Shown: positions 23,974-35,746, counted from the first letter of the stretch. The stretch is 64,000 nucleotides of DNA from Xylanimonas protaetiae (GCF_004135385.1 NZ_CP035493.1:3353440-3417439), one strand, 5' to 3'. The notes: a model not told the origin generated them from the letters alone. Translations and numbers: made by a program.

Positions 23974-24533
23974 CAGATCACCTCGCCGAGCTCGGCGTGC
24001 AGCGCGTCGGTCTCCTCGTCGAGCGCGACGGCCCGCACGAGCAGCGCCCGCAGCACGACGACCAGCAGGGTGATGCCGGCGCCGCAGACGACGGCGGCCA
24101 TGGTGACGAGCATGAGGCCGGGCTGGAGCATCTCCGTGGCGACCTGCACCACCATCGCCGCGAGCGCGAGCACCGTGGCGACGGTCCCGGCGACGACGAT
24201 CCCGTCGACGTACCGGAGGGCGTCGCGGCTGAACGCCGTCGACTCCGCGACCACCGTCAGCAGCCGGCCGATGCACGCGATGGCGACCTGCACCATCGCC
24301 AGACCGACGATGACCATGATCAGCAGGGGCCACCGGAGGGACGTCGCCTCCGGATAGCTGGACGCGAGGTCCGCGGCGAGCATCGGGAAGACCAGCGTCT
24401 GCGCGACGACGACGCCGACGAACACGAGGACGAGCACGAGCCGCAGGGCGAGCACGGGGTGCTCTCCGGCCCACGCCTCCCGGGACAGGATGCTGTCGAC
24501 GGCCCGTAGGACGCGGGTCACGTGCTTGTTCAT
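23973..24533 (-). CDS. DUF2975 membrane protein
   Basis: ATG 24533 follows GGAGG. The 186-residue protein has four membrane helices: ALRLVLVLVFVGVVVAQTLVFP, WPLLIMVIVGLAMVQVAIACI, IVVAGTVATVLALAAMVVQV and GLMLVTMAAVVCGAGITLLVVVL. The arrangement and the adjacent XRE gene match DUF2975/HTH pairs. The role is unknown; it may sense membrane or envelope state for its regulator. Its promoter region holds a long inverted repeat. Confidence 0.8.
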   Translation of the reverse strand: MNKHVTRVLRAVDSILSREAWAGEHPVLALRLVLVLVFVGVVVAQTLVFPMLAADLASSYPEATSLRWPLLIMVIVGLAMVQVAIACIGRLLTVVAESTAFSRDALRYVDGIVVAGTVATVLALAAMVVQVATEMLQPGLMLVTMAAVVCGAGITLLVVVLRALLVRAVALDEETDALHAELGEVI

Positions 24534-24556
24534 GGCGTTCCTCCATCGGGACGACC

Positions 24557-24592
24557 TATCGACTGTCGAGAATAGTCTCTCGATAGTCGATA
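24557..24592. promoter_or_regulatory. 15-bp inverted repeat in the DUF2975/XRE promoter
   Basis: TATCGACTGTCGAGA (24557-24571) and TCTCGATAGTCGATA (24578-24592) are complementary with one mismatch. The area is notably AT-richer than its surroundings and repeats TCGATAG-like half sites. It lies 24 bases upstream of the DUF2975 ATG and is the likely operator of the XRE protein. Confidence 0.7.
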
Positions 24593-24616
24593 GCCACCTC
24601 GGGTGGCACGCTCCGG

Positions 24617-24961
24617 TCACCGCTCCGCGAGCCGGGCCGCCTGCCGGAGCAGGTGGGTCCGCTCGGCGGAGCTCACGGCGTCACCGGCGGCGACGTAGAG
24701 CCGCGCGGCCTCGGCGTGGTTCCCGGCTCGCTCCTGCAGGAACGCGGCCACCGCAGCCCGCCGCGCGTCGAGGAACCTGCGCCACGCGACCGTGACGAGC
24801 CACGCCCTGGGGTCGTCGGGGGCGCCGCCCGGCCAGCGGCGGACGGCGTCGAGCAGGGCGTCCTGCACGGCGTCCTCGGCCGCCGCGAAGTCGGCCCCGC
24901 GGCGGACGAGGACGCCTAGGACCTGCGGGGCCAGCACCCGCAGCAGCTCGGCCCCGAGCAC
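24617..24961 (-). pseudogene. ECF-type sigma factor with a large internal deletion
   Basis: Residues 1-69 are the N-terminus of a SigJ/DUF6596-type ECF sigma factor: region 2 includes AEDAVQDALLDAVRRWPGGAPDDPRAWLVTVAWRRFLD. From about residue 70 the frame runs straight into the C-terminus of the same family (FLQERAGNHAEAARLYVAAGDAVSSAERTHLLRQAARL). The remainder of region 2, region 4 and most of the C-terminal domain are missing: 114 residues against about 400. It begins three bases after the YCII stop, the usual partner arrangement. Probably non-functional, unless it keeps a core-binding fragment. Confidence 0.75.
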
Positions 24962-24964
24962 GGC

Positions 24965-25372
24965 TCAGCCGAGGTCGGGCGTGTCGGCCTCGCTGAGGAA
25001 CGGCCGCACCTCGATCCACTCGTACAGCGGCCTGCCGCCGTACCCGGGCGCCGACGACAGGTAGGCCGCCTTCGCGTACGCCTCCTCCTCGGACTCGACG
25101 TCGACGGCCATCCAGCCGGCGATGAGGTCCTTGGTCTCCGCGAACGGCCCGTCCGTCACGGGCGGCTTGCCCTCCCCGCCGTACCGGACGAACGTCCCCC
25201 GGGGCGACAGCGCCTCCGCGCCGACGAACTGCCCGTTGGCCTTGAGGTCCTCGATCATCGCGTCCATGAACGCCATGTGGTCGGAGATCTCCTGCGGGGT
25301 CCACCGGTCCGCCGCGTTCGGGTGCGGCGTCTGACCGGTGCGGTAGTGCTTGAGGAACAGGTACCTGGGCAT
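24965..25372 (-). CDS. YCII/DGPF-domain protein
   Basis: The 135-residue protein has the YCII hallmarks: MPRYLFLKHYR, HMAFMDAMIEDLKANGQFVGAEALSP and the namesake VTDGPFAETKDLIAGW, then PLYEWIEVRPF. Such proteins are regularly encoded beside ECF sigma factors of the DUF6596 type, as here. ATG 25372 is chosen over ATG 25381 because the GAGG signal is better spaced from it. With the partner sigma gene broken, its role may be lost or altered. Confidence 0.85.
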   Translation of the reverse strand: MPRYLFLKHYRTGQTPHPNAADRWTPQEISDHMAFMDAMIEDLKANGQFVGAEALSPRGTFVRYGGEGKPPVTDGPFAETKDLIAGWMAVDVESEEEAYAKAAYLSSAPGYGGRPLYEWIEVRPFLSEADTPDLG

Positions 25373-25474
25373 GTCAGCCATCCTCGGGTGCGGGGCGGTG
25401 CTTGTCACCGCCGACACCCCTGGGACGGAGCCGCCGCCCGGTCCTCGACATCCGGTCACCCGACGTCCGGCGGC

Positions 25475-26080
25475 TCAGTCGGCGATCGGCCGCCCGTACG
25501 TCACGGCATCGACGACGACGGCGGGCGTCGTGGTGCGCAGGGCCGCGTCGGGCCGCGCCCCGAGGGAGTCGTTGACGGTGGCGAACGCCAGCCGCAGCGC
25601 CACGAAGCACGTGATCGCGAGGATCTGCGCGTCGTCGTACCCCGCGAACCGCAGCTCGTCCAGGTCGGCCGCCTGGATGCCGTTCGGGTCGGAGACGACC
25701 GCGCGCGCCCACGTCGCGAGCGCCCGCTCGCGGGGGTCGAGCAGGTCGTCGCGGCCGGTCAGCAGGGCTGCGCTCACGTCGGGCGAAGCCCAGCCCGCCA
25801 GCCGCCCGCCCCACACGAGCGAGCAGTAGGCGTCGCCCATGGTGGACGTCGTCGCGAGCACGAGGACGCCGCGCTCGCGCGGCGTCAGCCCCGCGCCGGC
25901 CGCGACGGTGCGGGACAGGCCGAGCAGCGTCTCGAGCGTGTCGGCGTCGTGCGCCCAGGCGCGCGACAGGTTCATCACGTACCCGACGTCGTCGACGTCC
26001 TCCGCGTACAGGGCCCGCGCGGACTCGGTGAGCTCGGCGGGCTCGTCCAGGAACCCGGTTGCCCGCTCGTCGTCGCTCAT
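25475..26080 (-). CDS. Carboxymuconolactone decarboxylase/AhpD-like protein
   Basis: The 201-residue all-helical protein fits the AhpD-like fold: SRAWAHDADTLETLLGLSRTVAAGAGLTPRERGVLVLATTSTMGDAYCSLVWGGRLAGW, then LATWARAVVSDPNGI and FAGYDDAQILAITCFVALRLAFATVNDSLG. The active-site CxxC is reduced to one cysteine (YCSLVWGG) and the following histidine is replaced by tryptophan, so peroxidase activity is doubtful. It has no close operon partner. Confidence 0.75.
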   Translation of the reverse strand: MSDDERATGFLDEPAELTESARALYAEDVDDVGYVMNLSRAWAHDADTLETLLGLSRTVAAGAGLTPRERGVLVLATTSTMGDAYCSLVWGGRLAGWASPDVSAALLTGRDDLLDPRERALATWARAVVSDPNGIQAADLDELRFAGYDDAQILAITCFVALRLAFATVNDSLGARPDAALRTTTPAVVVDAVTYGRPIAD

Positions 26081-26224
26081 GCGTCCACGGTCTCCCGGGG
26101 TGCCGCGCGGAGCAAGGATGGATGTCGAACGTCACCCGATCGACACGCGCCGCCCCGCAGACCGTGCCGAGCCGCGACCACGACCGTGCGCCGCGCCGCC
26201 GACGACCGTCCGCCGTGCCGCGGC

Positions 26225-26818
26225 TCAGCGCGCGGCGACGACCCCGCCCGCGAGCGCGTGCGCACGCTCGGCGCGCTCCACGAGCGCGACGACGCCGGCC
26301 GCGAGCGGCACGAGCGCGAGGTTCGCCAGCAGCTGCGGGCGCACGAAGGGCACGCCGGCCGCGTACGAGGCCAGGAGCCCGTCCCAGGTGCGCGGGAACC
26401 ACGCCCCGTCGCCGAGCGCCCACACGCCGAAGTTGGTCCACAGGAAGAACAGGGCGGTGCCGCCGACGCCGAAGCCGAGCGCGGCGACGTACCGGCGCCA
26501 GCCCCGCGCGTGGCGCGTGAGCAGGGAGCCGAGGCCGATGACGGCCCACGCCGACCACGTGAAGGCGAGGATGTTCGTGTTGCCGATCGCCAGGTCGCTG
26601 ACGGCGACGACGGCGAGCGGCGCGACCGCGGCGAACCGGTTCCGCAGCAGGCCCGCGGCGAGGAACGCCGTCGCGGTGAGCAGCTCGACGTTCGGCCACA
26701 GGCCCAGGTCGTCCTTGTACCGGCGGAACGCGACGGCCCCGACGACGGCGAGGACGACGATCGTGGGCCGCCACCAGCGGCGGGCCAGGTCGCGCAGGGA
26801 CAGGTCGCGCTTCTCCAT
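26225..26818 (-). CDS. DUF6580-type multi-pass membrane protein (possible ECF S component)
   Basis: The 197-residue protein has about five membrane segments (TIVVLAVVGAVAF, VELLTATAFLAAGLL, FAAVAPLAVVAVSDLAIG, TWSAWAVIGLGSLL, LANLALVPLAAGVVALV) and the NxxLLTATAFLAAG and DLAIGNTNI stretches of DUF6580. The ATG shares one base with the stop of the DUF4430 lipoprotein (TGATG). Transcobalamin-like DUF4430 proteins and S-component-like membrane proteins often occur together, so vitamin (cobalamin) or metal uptake is suggested, not shown. No ECF ATPase is nearby. Confidence 0.7.
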   Translation of the reverse strand: MEKRDLSLRDLARRWWRPTIVVLAVVGAVAFRRYKDDLGLWPNVELLTATAFLAAGLLRNRFAAVAPLAVVAVSDLAIGNTNILAFTWSAWAVIGLGSLLTRHARGWRRYVAALGFGVGGTALFFLWTNFGVWALGDGAWFPRTWDGLLASYAAGVPFVRPQLLANLALVPLAAGVVALVERAERAHALAGGVVAAR

Positions 26819-27252
26819 CAGAACGTCTCCAGCTTCCACGTGATCTTGTCGCCATCCTGCATCTCGTACGTGCCCGCGCCCACCTGGGCCTGCTCGCCGT
26901 TGACGTAGAAGGCCCAGAACTCGTTCTTGGTCGGGTCGGCCGCGCGACCGCCGATCGCGGTGACGAAGGCGTTGGCGCCCTCGCCCGTCGCCGTCGCTGT
27001 CGGGTCGAGGCGCAGCAGCAGCTCGAGAGCCGTCAGGCCGGCCACGCCGTCGTACGACACCTCGGTGCCGTCCGCGCTCACGGTCAGCCCGGACGACGTC
27101 GCGTCCGCCGACGGCGAGGCCGTCGCGGACTGGGCCGCGGGCGCGTCGTCGACCGCCCCGCCGTCGTCGGAACACCCGGCGAGCAGGCCGAGCGCGAGCA
27201 CGGAGGCGGCCGGAAGCGCGAGAACGCGGGCAAGGCGGGTACGAGACGTCAC
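26818..27252 (-). CDS. DUF4430 (transcobalamin-like) lipoprotein
   Basis: GTG 27252 opens a 144-residue lipoprotein with signal VLALPAASVLALGLLAGC (lipobox LLAGC), an Ala/Ser/Thr linker and a C-terminal DUF4430 domain: GLTALELLLRLDPTATA, AIGGRAADPTKNEFWAFYVNGEQAQVGAGTYEMQDGDKITWKLETF. The W-x-F/Y-YVNG and GD-I-W signatures are those of the beta domain of transcobalamin. It is co-translated with the DUF6580 membrane protein and could capture its ligand at the outer face of the membrane. Confidence 0.82.
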   Translation of the reverse strand: MTSRTRLARVLALPAASVLALGLLAGCSDDGGAVDDAPAAQSATASPSADATSSGLTVSADGTEVSYDGVAGLTALELLLRLDPTATATGEGANAFVTAIGGRAADPTKNEFWAFYVNGEQAQVGAGTYEMQDGDKITWKLETF

Positions 27253-27378
27253 GGGCCGTGAGTCTACGTGGGACGCCCCGACCGTCCAGGCGGCGTCTCA
27301 GGACGCCCGCTCCGGCACCGCCGATGCACCGCCGATGCAGCGCCGCTCGCCTGCGCTGGTCGAGCGGCGCGGGCGCGC

Positions 27379-29511
<2,133 letters not shown>

Positions 29512-29703
29512 GCCTTGCAGGGTAGACGACGCCCCCGACACGCTGACCGACGACGCTCCGCCACCGTGACCGCCGCTGCGCGGTCGTGACGGTTGTCGTG
29601 GCATCGTCACGATCTCGGCATGAAAACGGCGCCTCGCTACGCCGACGGCGAACCCGGCCCCCGTCCGGGGAATGCCACGCCGCGCGGCTGGTTGGATAGT
29701 CAC

Positions 29704-29910
29704 GTGACCACTCTGACGACCGAACCGCTCACCGCGCTGGACCGTTGCGACCGCTGCGGCGCCCAGGCGTACGTTCGCGTGGTCCTGCCCGTGGGGGAGC
29801 TCCTCTTCTGCGGCCACCACGCCCGTGAGCACGCCCCCGCCTACGCCGACGTCGCCACGTTCGTCCAGGACGAGCGCGACCGCCTCCTGGAGGAGCACGG
29901 CACCCGCTGA
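29704..29910 (+). CDS. Small zinc-ribbon protein (DUF7455-like)
   Basis: This 68-residue protein has two metal-ligand pairs, LDRCDRCGAQAYVRV and LLFCGHHAREH, forming a short zinc ribbon, and an acidic tail ending LLEEHGTR. Homologues are commonly encoded between parE and the principal sigma gene in Actinobacteria; the function is not known. GTG 29704 lies four bases after TGGATAG with no ribosome-binding site, so it may be leaderless. A strong terminator follows. Confidence 0.8.
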   Translation: MTTLTTEPLTALDRCDRCGAQAYVRVVLPVGELLFCGHHAREHAPAYADVATFVQDERDRLLEEHGTR

Positions 29911-29929
29911 CCCCGGCGCTCGACGCCGA

Positions 29930-29963
29930 GAAGGCCCGCATCTGTCCGCAGATGCGGGCCTTC
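29930..29963. terminator. 15-bp hairpin terminator
   Basis: GAAGGCCCGCATCTG (29930-29944) pairs with CAGATGCGGGCCTTC (29949-29963) around TCCG, followed by a T-rich GTCCTGTCC stretch. It ends the zinc-ribbon gene and rules out starts of the next gene before 29964. Confidence 0.85.
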
Positions 29964-30047
29964 GTCCTGTCCGGCAGGTGTCACGAACGCGCCACCCTCT
30001 TCTCTCTGCAGAGGGAGTCCGTCAAGATGCGGCCGGAGGTCATGTGC

Positions 30048-31334
30048 ATGTCAGTCCGCCCGTCGCTCGTGGGTGACGGCGCCGAACACGGCGTCGGACG
30101 CGCTGCTGCGCCCACCCGCGAGACCGTCCAGAGCACCGGCGCGCGCGTCCGCGCCCGCACCCCCGCGGACGTCGCCCGCGTGCTGGGCGAGGCCGCGGCG
30201 TCGGGCCACCGTGTGACGACGACGGCACCCGCCGGCCCGGGGACGGTGCTGCTCGACCTGTCGGCCTTCGACACGCTGTCCGTCGCCCCCGTCGAGCGGA
30301 CCGTGCGCGTCGGCGCCGGGGTGACGTGGGCGCGGCTCGTCGCGCAGACCGCGCCGCACGGGCTGGCGGTGCTCCCCGGCGACGACCCGGGCCGCACCGC
30401 GCCCGGCCATGCGCTGTCCGGCGCGATCGGCGCGGTGGCCCGCACGTTCGGCCTCGCGGCCGATCACGTGCTCTCCGCGGACCTGGTCACCCCCGACGGC
30501 GCCCTGCGCACCGTCACCGCCGACGCCGACGCCGACCTGTTCCGCGCCCTGCGCGGCGGAGCGGCCGGCCTCGGCGTGGTCACGACCCTCACGTTCGGGA
30601 TGCCCGCCCTCACCGACCTGCGGGCGGGCACCTGGTGGTTCGACGCCGCCCCGGCGCCGGAGGCCGCAGCGCTGCTGCACCGCTGGCGCGCCTGGCTGGC
30701 CGACCTTCCCGAGTCCATGTCGACGCGCGCCACCCTGACCGCCACCGGCGACGGCAAGGTCGCGGTCGCGCTGCGGTTCGCGCACGTCGGCGAGCCTGCG
30801 GAGGGCGCGGCGCTCCTGGCGGAGCTGGCCGACGAGGTGCCCGCACCGGCCCGCGACACCGTCGCCCACCTGCGGGTCGGCCGGGACTCCGGACACCTGC
30901 GCGAGGCGGAGGGCGGCGTCCCCGCGGCAGCACGCGGGGCGCTTCTGCCCGGACTGCCCGCCCAGGCCCTCGACGCCGTCGTCGCTGCCGCCGCGAGCGC
31001 GCCACCCGGGAGCACGGCGCTGCTCAAGCTGCGCGGCGGGGCGATCGCCCGCTCCGGGCCGTTCCCCGGGTCCGTGCCCGGGCGCGACGCGGCCTTCGCG
31101 CTGCGTGCCACCGCCGCCGCGCAGGCCGACGCGGACGCCGTCGTCGACGCGGTCGCCTCGTGGGCGACACGCGGCACGACGCTGGACCTGGGCGACCCCC
31201 GGGACGCGCGGACCGCGGAGGCGCTGCGGGTCGCGTGGGGCGAGGAGTCCTACGGGCGCATCACGCGGCTGCGTGCCGCGCTGGACCCGCAGGGCGTGCT
31301 GGTGGCGCCGTGGGAGGCGGACGCCGAGGGCTGA
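30048..31334 (+). CDS. FAD-linked oxidoreductase (FAD_binding_4/PCMH type)
   Basis: The 428-residue protein has a PCMH-type FAD-binding domain: GTVLLDLSAFDTLSVAPVERTVRVGAGVTWARL, then GGAIGAVARTFGLAADHVLSADLVTPDG (the family reads G-x-I-G-x-x-x-R-x-x-G) and LFRALRGGAAGLGVVTTLTF. It ends with the berberine-bridge-like YGRITRLRAALDPQGVL. The histidine that binds FAD covalently is not evident. Substrate unknown. ATG 30048 was chosen because CGGAGG lies nine bases upstream; ATGs at 30027 and 30042 are alternatives. Confidence 0.78.
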   Translation: MSVRPSLVGDGAEHGVGRAAAPTRETVQSTGARVRARTPADVARVLGEAAASGHRVTTTAPAGPGTVLLDLSAFDTLSVAPVERTVRVGAGVTWARLVAQTAPHGLAVLPGDDPGRTAPGHALSGAIGAVARTFGLAADHVLSADLVTPDGALRTVTADADADLFRALRGGAAGLGVVTTLTFGMPALTDLRAGTWWFDAAPAPEAAALLHRWRAWLADLPESMSTRATLTATGDGKVAVALRFAHVGEPAEGAALLAELADEVPAPARDTVAHLRVGRDSGHLREAEGGVPAAARGALLPGLPAQALDAVVAAAASAPPGSTALLKLRGGAIARSGPFPGSVPGRDAAFALRATAAAQADADAVVDAVASWATRGTTLDLGDPRDARTAEALRVAWGEESYGRITRLRAALDPQGVLVAPWEADAEG

Positions 31335-31341
31335 GAACGCG

Positions 31342-31376
31342 CGAGAGGCCCGCACCCCAGGGGTGCGGGCCTCTCG
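31342..31376. terminator. 17-bp convergent terminator hairpin
   Basis: CGAGAGGCCCGCACCCC (31342-31358) is complementary to 31360-31376. It lies between the convergent oxidoreductase and principal sigma genes and can stop transcription from both sides. Confidence 0.85.
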
Positions 31377-31385
31377 TGAGACGTC

Positions 31386-33008
<1,623 letters not shown>

Positions 33009-33106
33009 AAACCGACCTTTCGGCATTCGAGGGGGCGGTGTCCCGCCGGGGATAGGTGCGGCCCTGAGGCCGTGCGCGGACCGTCGAGGCTCCGGCGGAC
33101 TTGGAT

Positions 33107-33112
33107 ATTGTA
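33107..33112 (-). promoter_or_regulatory. Likely -10 element of the principal sigma gene
   Basis: TACAAT on the minus strand is a near-consensus -10 hexamer about 99 bases upstream of the GTG. No clear -35 hexamer is visible at 16-18 bp. The AT-rich ATATTGTA patch stands out in a very GC-rich region. Confidence 0.55.
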
Positions 33113-33368
33113 CCGTCGCGACCTGCACAACCCGACCCGGACGGGCATGTCGTGCGGCACTCGTGCCCACGTTCACCCGCCCGACGGGCGTGCTGCCGGT
33201 CATGGTGACAACGGGCCAGCGGCCCCGTTGATTCCCTGCGCGCACGGACCGGGCGCGGGACGACGACTTATCGCGCACGACGCGCCGCGCAGCGCCGCAC
33301 CACACCGTCGCACCACAACCGCGTCACGCCGGCGCCCTCGAGGCCACGGTCAGGCCGCCCCCAGAGCC

Positions 33369-33425
33369 GACCGGGACCGCGAGCCGACCCGGACCGCGAG
33401 CCGACCCGGACCGCGAGCCGACCGG
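33369..33425. repeat. 17-bp tandem repeat, three copies plus a part
   Basis: The unit GACC(C/G)GGACCGCGAGCC repeats at 33369, 33386 and 33403, with a partial fourth copy. The second and third copies are identical; the first differs at one base. It lies just beyond the 3' end of the universal stress gene. Confidence 0.85.
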
Positions 33426-33434
33426 TGCTCGCGG

Positions 33435-33803
33435 TCAGGACTTGACCGCGAGCACCGGGCACGGGGCCTCGAGCAGGATGCGCTGTGCCCCCGCCCCGAG
33501 GATGAGCTTGCCCACGGGGCTGCGCCGACGCAGCCCGATGACGATGAGCTCCGCGTCGGTCCGTGCGGCGGTCAGCACGAGGCCCTCGGCGAGGTCGCCG
33601 GCGACCTCCGTGATCTCGTGCTCGACGCCCACCTGCTCGAGCCGCGCGTCGAGCTCGTCGAGCGCCGCGTCCCGCCCGGCGCCTGCCTTGGGCGCCGGGG
33701 CGACGACGACGAGGCGCGTGCCGCGCGACCGTGCCTCCGCGATGGCCGTGGCCAGCGCGTGCTGGCCCTCCGGGTTGCTCAGGTGGGAGACCACGACCGT
33801 CAT
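33435..33803 (-). CDS. Universal stress protein (UspA family)
   Basis: The 122-residue single-domain protein begins MTVVVSHLSNPEGQHALATAIAEA and ends with the ATP-binding signature GLRRRSPVGKLILGAGAQRILLEAPCPVLAVK (G-x2-3-R-x-P-V-G-K...G-x-x-x-x-I). It likely binds ATP and acts in stress adaptation. ATG 33803 is preferred to GTG 33812. It lies between the DUF4192 gene and the sigma gene, on the same strand as both. Confidence 0.9.
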   Translation of the reverse strand: MTVVVSHLSNPEGQHALATAIAEARSRGTRLVVVAPAPKAGAGRDAALDELDARLEQVGVEHEITEVAGDLAEGLVLTAARTDAELIVIGLRRRSPVGKLILGAGAQRILLEAPCPVLAVKS

Positions 33804-33813
33804 GTGCCGCACG

Positions 33814-35022
33814 CTACCCGAGGTCGCCCCCGCTGCCTCGCCCGAGCCCCGCGACGCTCCGTGCGCGGACCCATCCGGGCGGCAGCGCGGCGTCCAGCGC
33901 GGCGGCGAGCAGCTGCGCGAGGCGATGGCCGGGATCGACGGCGAGCGCCTCGTCGCACCGGAAGCCCGCCCGCGCTCCCTCCCCCGACCACCACGCCAGG
34001 AACGCGAGCAGGGTCAGCGGCGCCGCGGTCCGCCGGCGGGCCGCGTGCGCGACCACCGCCTCCAGCACGGCGACGCCCGCGCTCGTGCGCGCCGCGTCGG
34101 GCCGCCGCGCCGCGGCCGGGTCGACGACGGCCGCCATGGCGTCGCCGACCGCGGCGTCCGTCGCACCGTCCGCGTCCTCTCCCGTCGCGACCGCCGCGGC
34201 GTGCGCCTCGGCGCCGGGGACGAGGGACAGCAGGACGCCGTCGCGCACCGACCGGTCCTCCAGCGCGCACGCCAGCCGGCCGAGCACGGCGGGCGAGGGT
34301 GTGCCGCCGCGGGCGGCGACGGCCACCGCCTCGCGCCATGTCTGGAAGGACCGCGAGCGCCACCCCCGCAGCCCCGCGTCACCCGCCGCTGCATCGCCCG
34401 CCGCTGCGTCACCCGCCACCGCGTCACCCGCCGCCGTACGCGCCCGGGCCCACCGGCCCGCAGCCCGGCCCGCAAGGTCGCGCTGCGCCTGGTCCGCACG
34501 CGGCACGCGGTACAGCTCCTCGCGCGAGGCGAGCGGCGCCCGGCCGGCGAGCACGAGCTCGGCGCCCGGAGCGGTCGACTCGAGCTCGTCGACGCCATAC
34601 CCGTCGGGCGGGCAGCAGTCGGGGTCGGTGCAGTCGAGGGAGCGGTAGCGCGCCGGGCCCACCACCCAGGACTCGCACTCGGGCACCACGGCGTCGAGCG
34701 CGGCGGCGAACGCGTCGACGGCGGCGCGGGCGGTCGACCCGGGGCCGACGTCCGCGGTGTACACGACCACCCAGGCGGCCGTGGTGCCGTCCTCGGCGGC
34801 GCGGGCGGCGACCAGCCCGGCGACCTCGTCGCGAGCGGCGGGGCGGCGCAGGTCGGCCAGGTCGGTGCGGGCGACGAGGCCAAGGCCGCCCCCGTGCCGC
34901 ACGCACACGACGAGAAGGCACTCGGCGGGCCGGTAGCCGAGCGCGTACGGGACGACGGACAGCAGGTCGCGCGTGTCGCGCACCCGCACGATGGGGACGG
35001 CCGGTGCCGTGGTGGATGTCAT
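33814..35022 (-). CDS. DUF4192 family protein
   Basis: The 402-residue protein opens with the family signature VRDTRDLLSVVPYALGYRPAECLLVVCVRHG, continues with LVARTDLADL and WVVVYTADVGPG, and has a cysteine-bearing SLDCTDPDCCPPDGY motif. Near residue 200 a repeated GDAAA pentapeptide is encoded by degenerate 15-base repeats. The C-terminal half contains the tetratrico-like LLAFLAWWSGEGARAGFRCDEALAVDPGHRLAQLL. The function of DUF4192 is unknown. ATG 35022 starts the frame; the UspA gene follows 10 bases after its stop. Confidence 0.85.
   Translation of the reverse strand: MTSTTAPAVPIVRVRDTRDLLSVVPYALGYRPAECLLVVCVRHGGGLGLVARTDLADLRRPAARDEVAGLVAARAAEDGTTAAWVVVYTADVGPGSTARAAVDAFAAALDAVVPECESWVVGPARYRSLDCTDPDCCPPDGYGVDELESTAPGAELVLAGRAPLASREELYRVPRADQAQRDLAGRAAGRWARARTAAGDAVAGDAAAGDAAAGDAGLRGWRSRSFQTWREAVAVAARGGTPSPAVLGRLACALEDRSVRDGVLLSLVPGAEAHAAAVATGEDADGATDAAVGDAMAAVVDPAAARRPDAARTSAGVAVLEAVVAHAARRRTAAPLTLLAFLAWWSGEGARAGFRCDEALAVDPGHRLAQLLAAALDAALPPGWVRARSVAGLGRGSGGDLG
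34376..34437. repeat. 15-base tandem repeats inside the DUF4192 gene
   Basis: Four degenerate copies of a GCGTCACCCGCCGCT-like unit encode a run of Gly-Asp-Ala-(Val/Ala)-Ala pentapeptides, probably a flexible linker of variable length. Confidence 0.75.
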
Positions 35023-35209
35023 GCGGCCGATCCCAGCGCAGCCCGCGCCCGGGGAGCGGTCCCACCGCAGCCCCTGTCCACGACTCGCGGACCGCGGGCC
35101 CTGTGGACACGTCCGGACGCCGGAACCCCCACGCGGCGACCGTCCAGCCACACCGCGCGCGGCAGCCTGCGCACCGAGACCGTGCAGGAGCGCCCGCTAC
35201 GGTGTGCGG

Positions 35210-35746
35210 ATGACCCGCCGCCCTCGCGTCCCCGCCGCCGTCACGGCGCTGGTGGCGGCCGGCCTGGTCGCGGGCTGCACTGTCGCACCGTCGGGCCGTC
35301 TCGACACGGCCCCGCAGGACGGCCCGACCGTCCAGCCCACGCCGCGCGCGGCCGTGACGCCCCTGCCGACGTTCGACGCGTCCACCGCCGTCGGCGACTA
35401 CGCCGCCGGTTTCCCGTCCGACCTCGTCCGGGCCCCCGACGACGCGGAGATCATCGCGAGCTCCGCCGAGCCGGTCGACGGCGGCCTGGTCCGGCTCTCC
35501 CTCAACCTCGCCACGCCGCGCACCGCGGACGAGATCCTCGCGGACCTCGGGGCCCCGCTCGCCGCCGCGGGCTTCGCACAGTCCGCGCCCGCCGCGGCGT
35601 CGGGGCTGACGGCGCAGACCGCGTGGACGCGCCGCACGGACCGCCCCGAGGGGACGCTCGTCGAGACGCTGCTCGTCGGGGTGCTGGACGACGGCACGCG
35701 CCGGCTCGTGTCCGTCAGCGGCACCGTGCAGGCCCCGCACGGCTGA
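35210..35746 (+). CDS. Lipoprotein of unknown function
   Basis: The 178-residue protein has a signal with lipobox LVAGC (MTRRPRVPAAVTALVAAGL...), a Pro/Thr linker and a compact domain with YAAGFPSDLVRAPDDAEIIASSAEPVDGGLVRLSLNLAT and ILADLGAPLAAAGF. No family name is recognised. The ATG is six bases after TACGGT, so leaderless expression is likely. It sits just before the polyprenyl synthase gene. Confidence 0.75.
   Translation: MTRRPRVPAAVTALVAAGLVAGCTVAPSGRLDTAPQDGPTVQPTPRAAVTPLPTFDASTAVGDYAAGFPSDLVRAPDDAEIIASSAEPVDGGLVRLSLNLATPRTADEILADLGAPLAAAGFAQSAPAAASGLTAQTAWTRRTDRPEGTLVETLLVGVLDDGTRRLVSVSGTVQAPHG

Larger units (their letters stand above)
33009..33434. other. Upstream region of the principal sigma gene
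   Basis: About 425 bases without a convincing gene. It contains the sigma-gene promoter near 33107-33112 and a 17-bp tandem repeat at 33369-33425. Open frames on both strands are low-complexity and arginine-rich. Confidence 0.6.

Noticed and set aside
33369-33425. CRISPR array
   Set aside because: Units are 17 bp, directly adjacent without spacers, and no cas genes are nearby.
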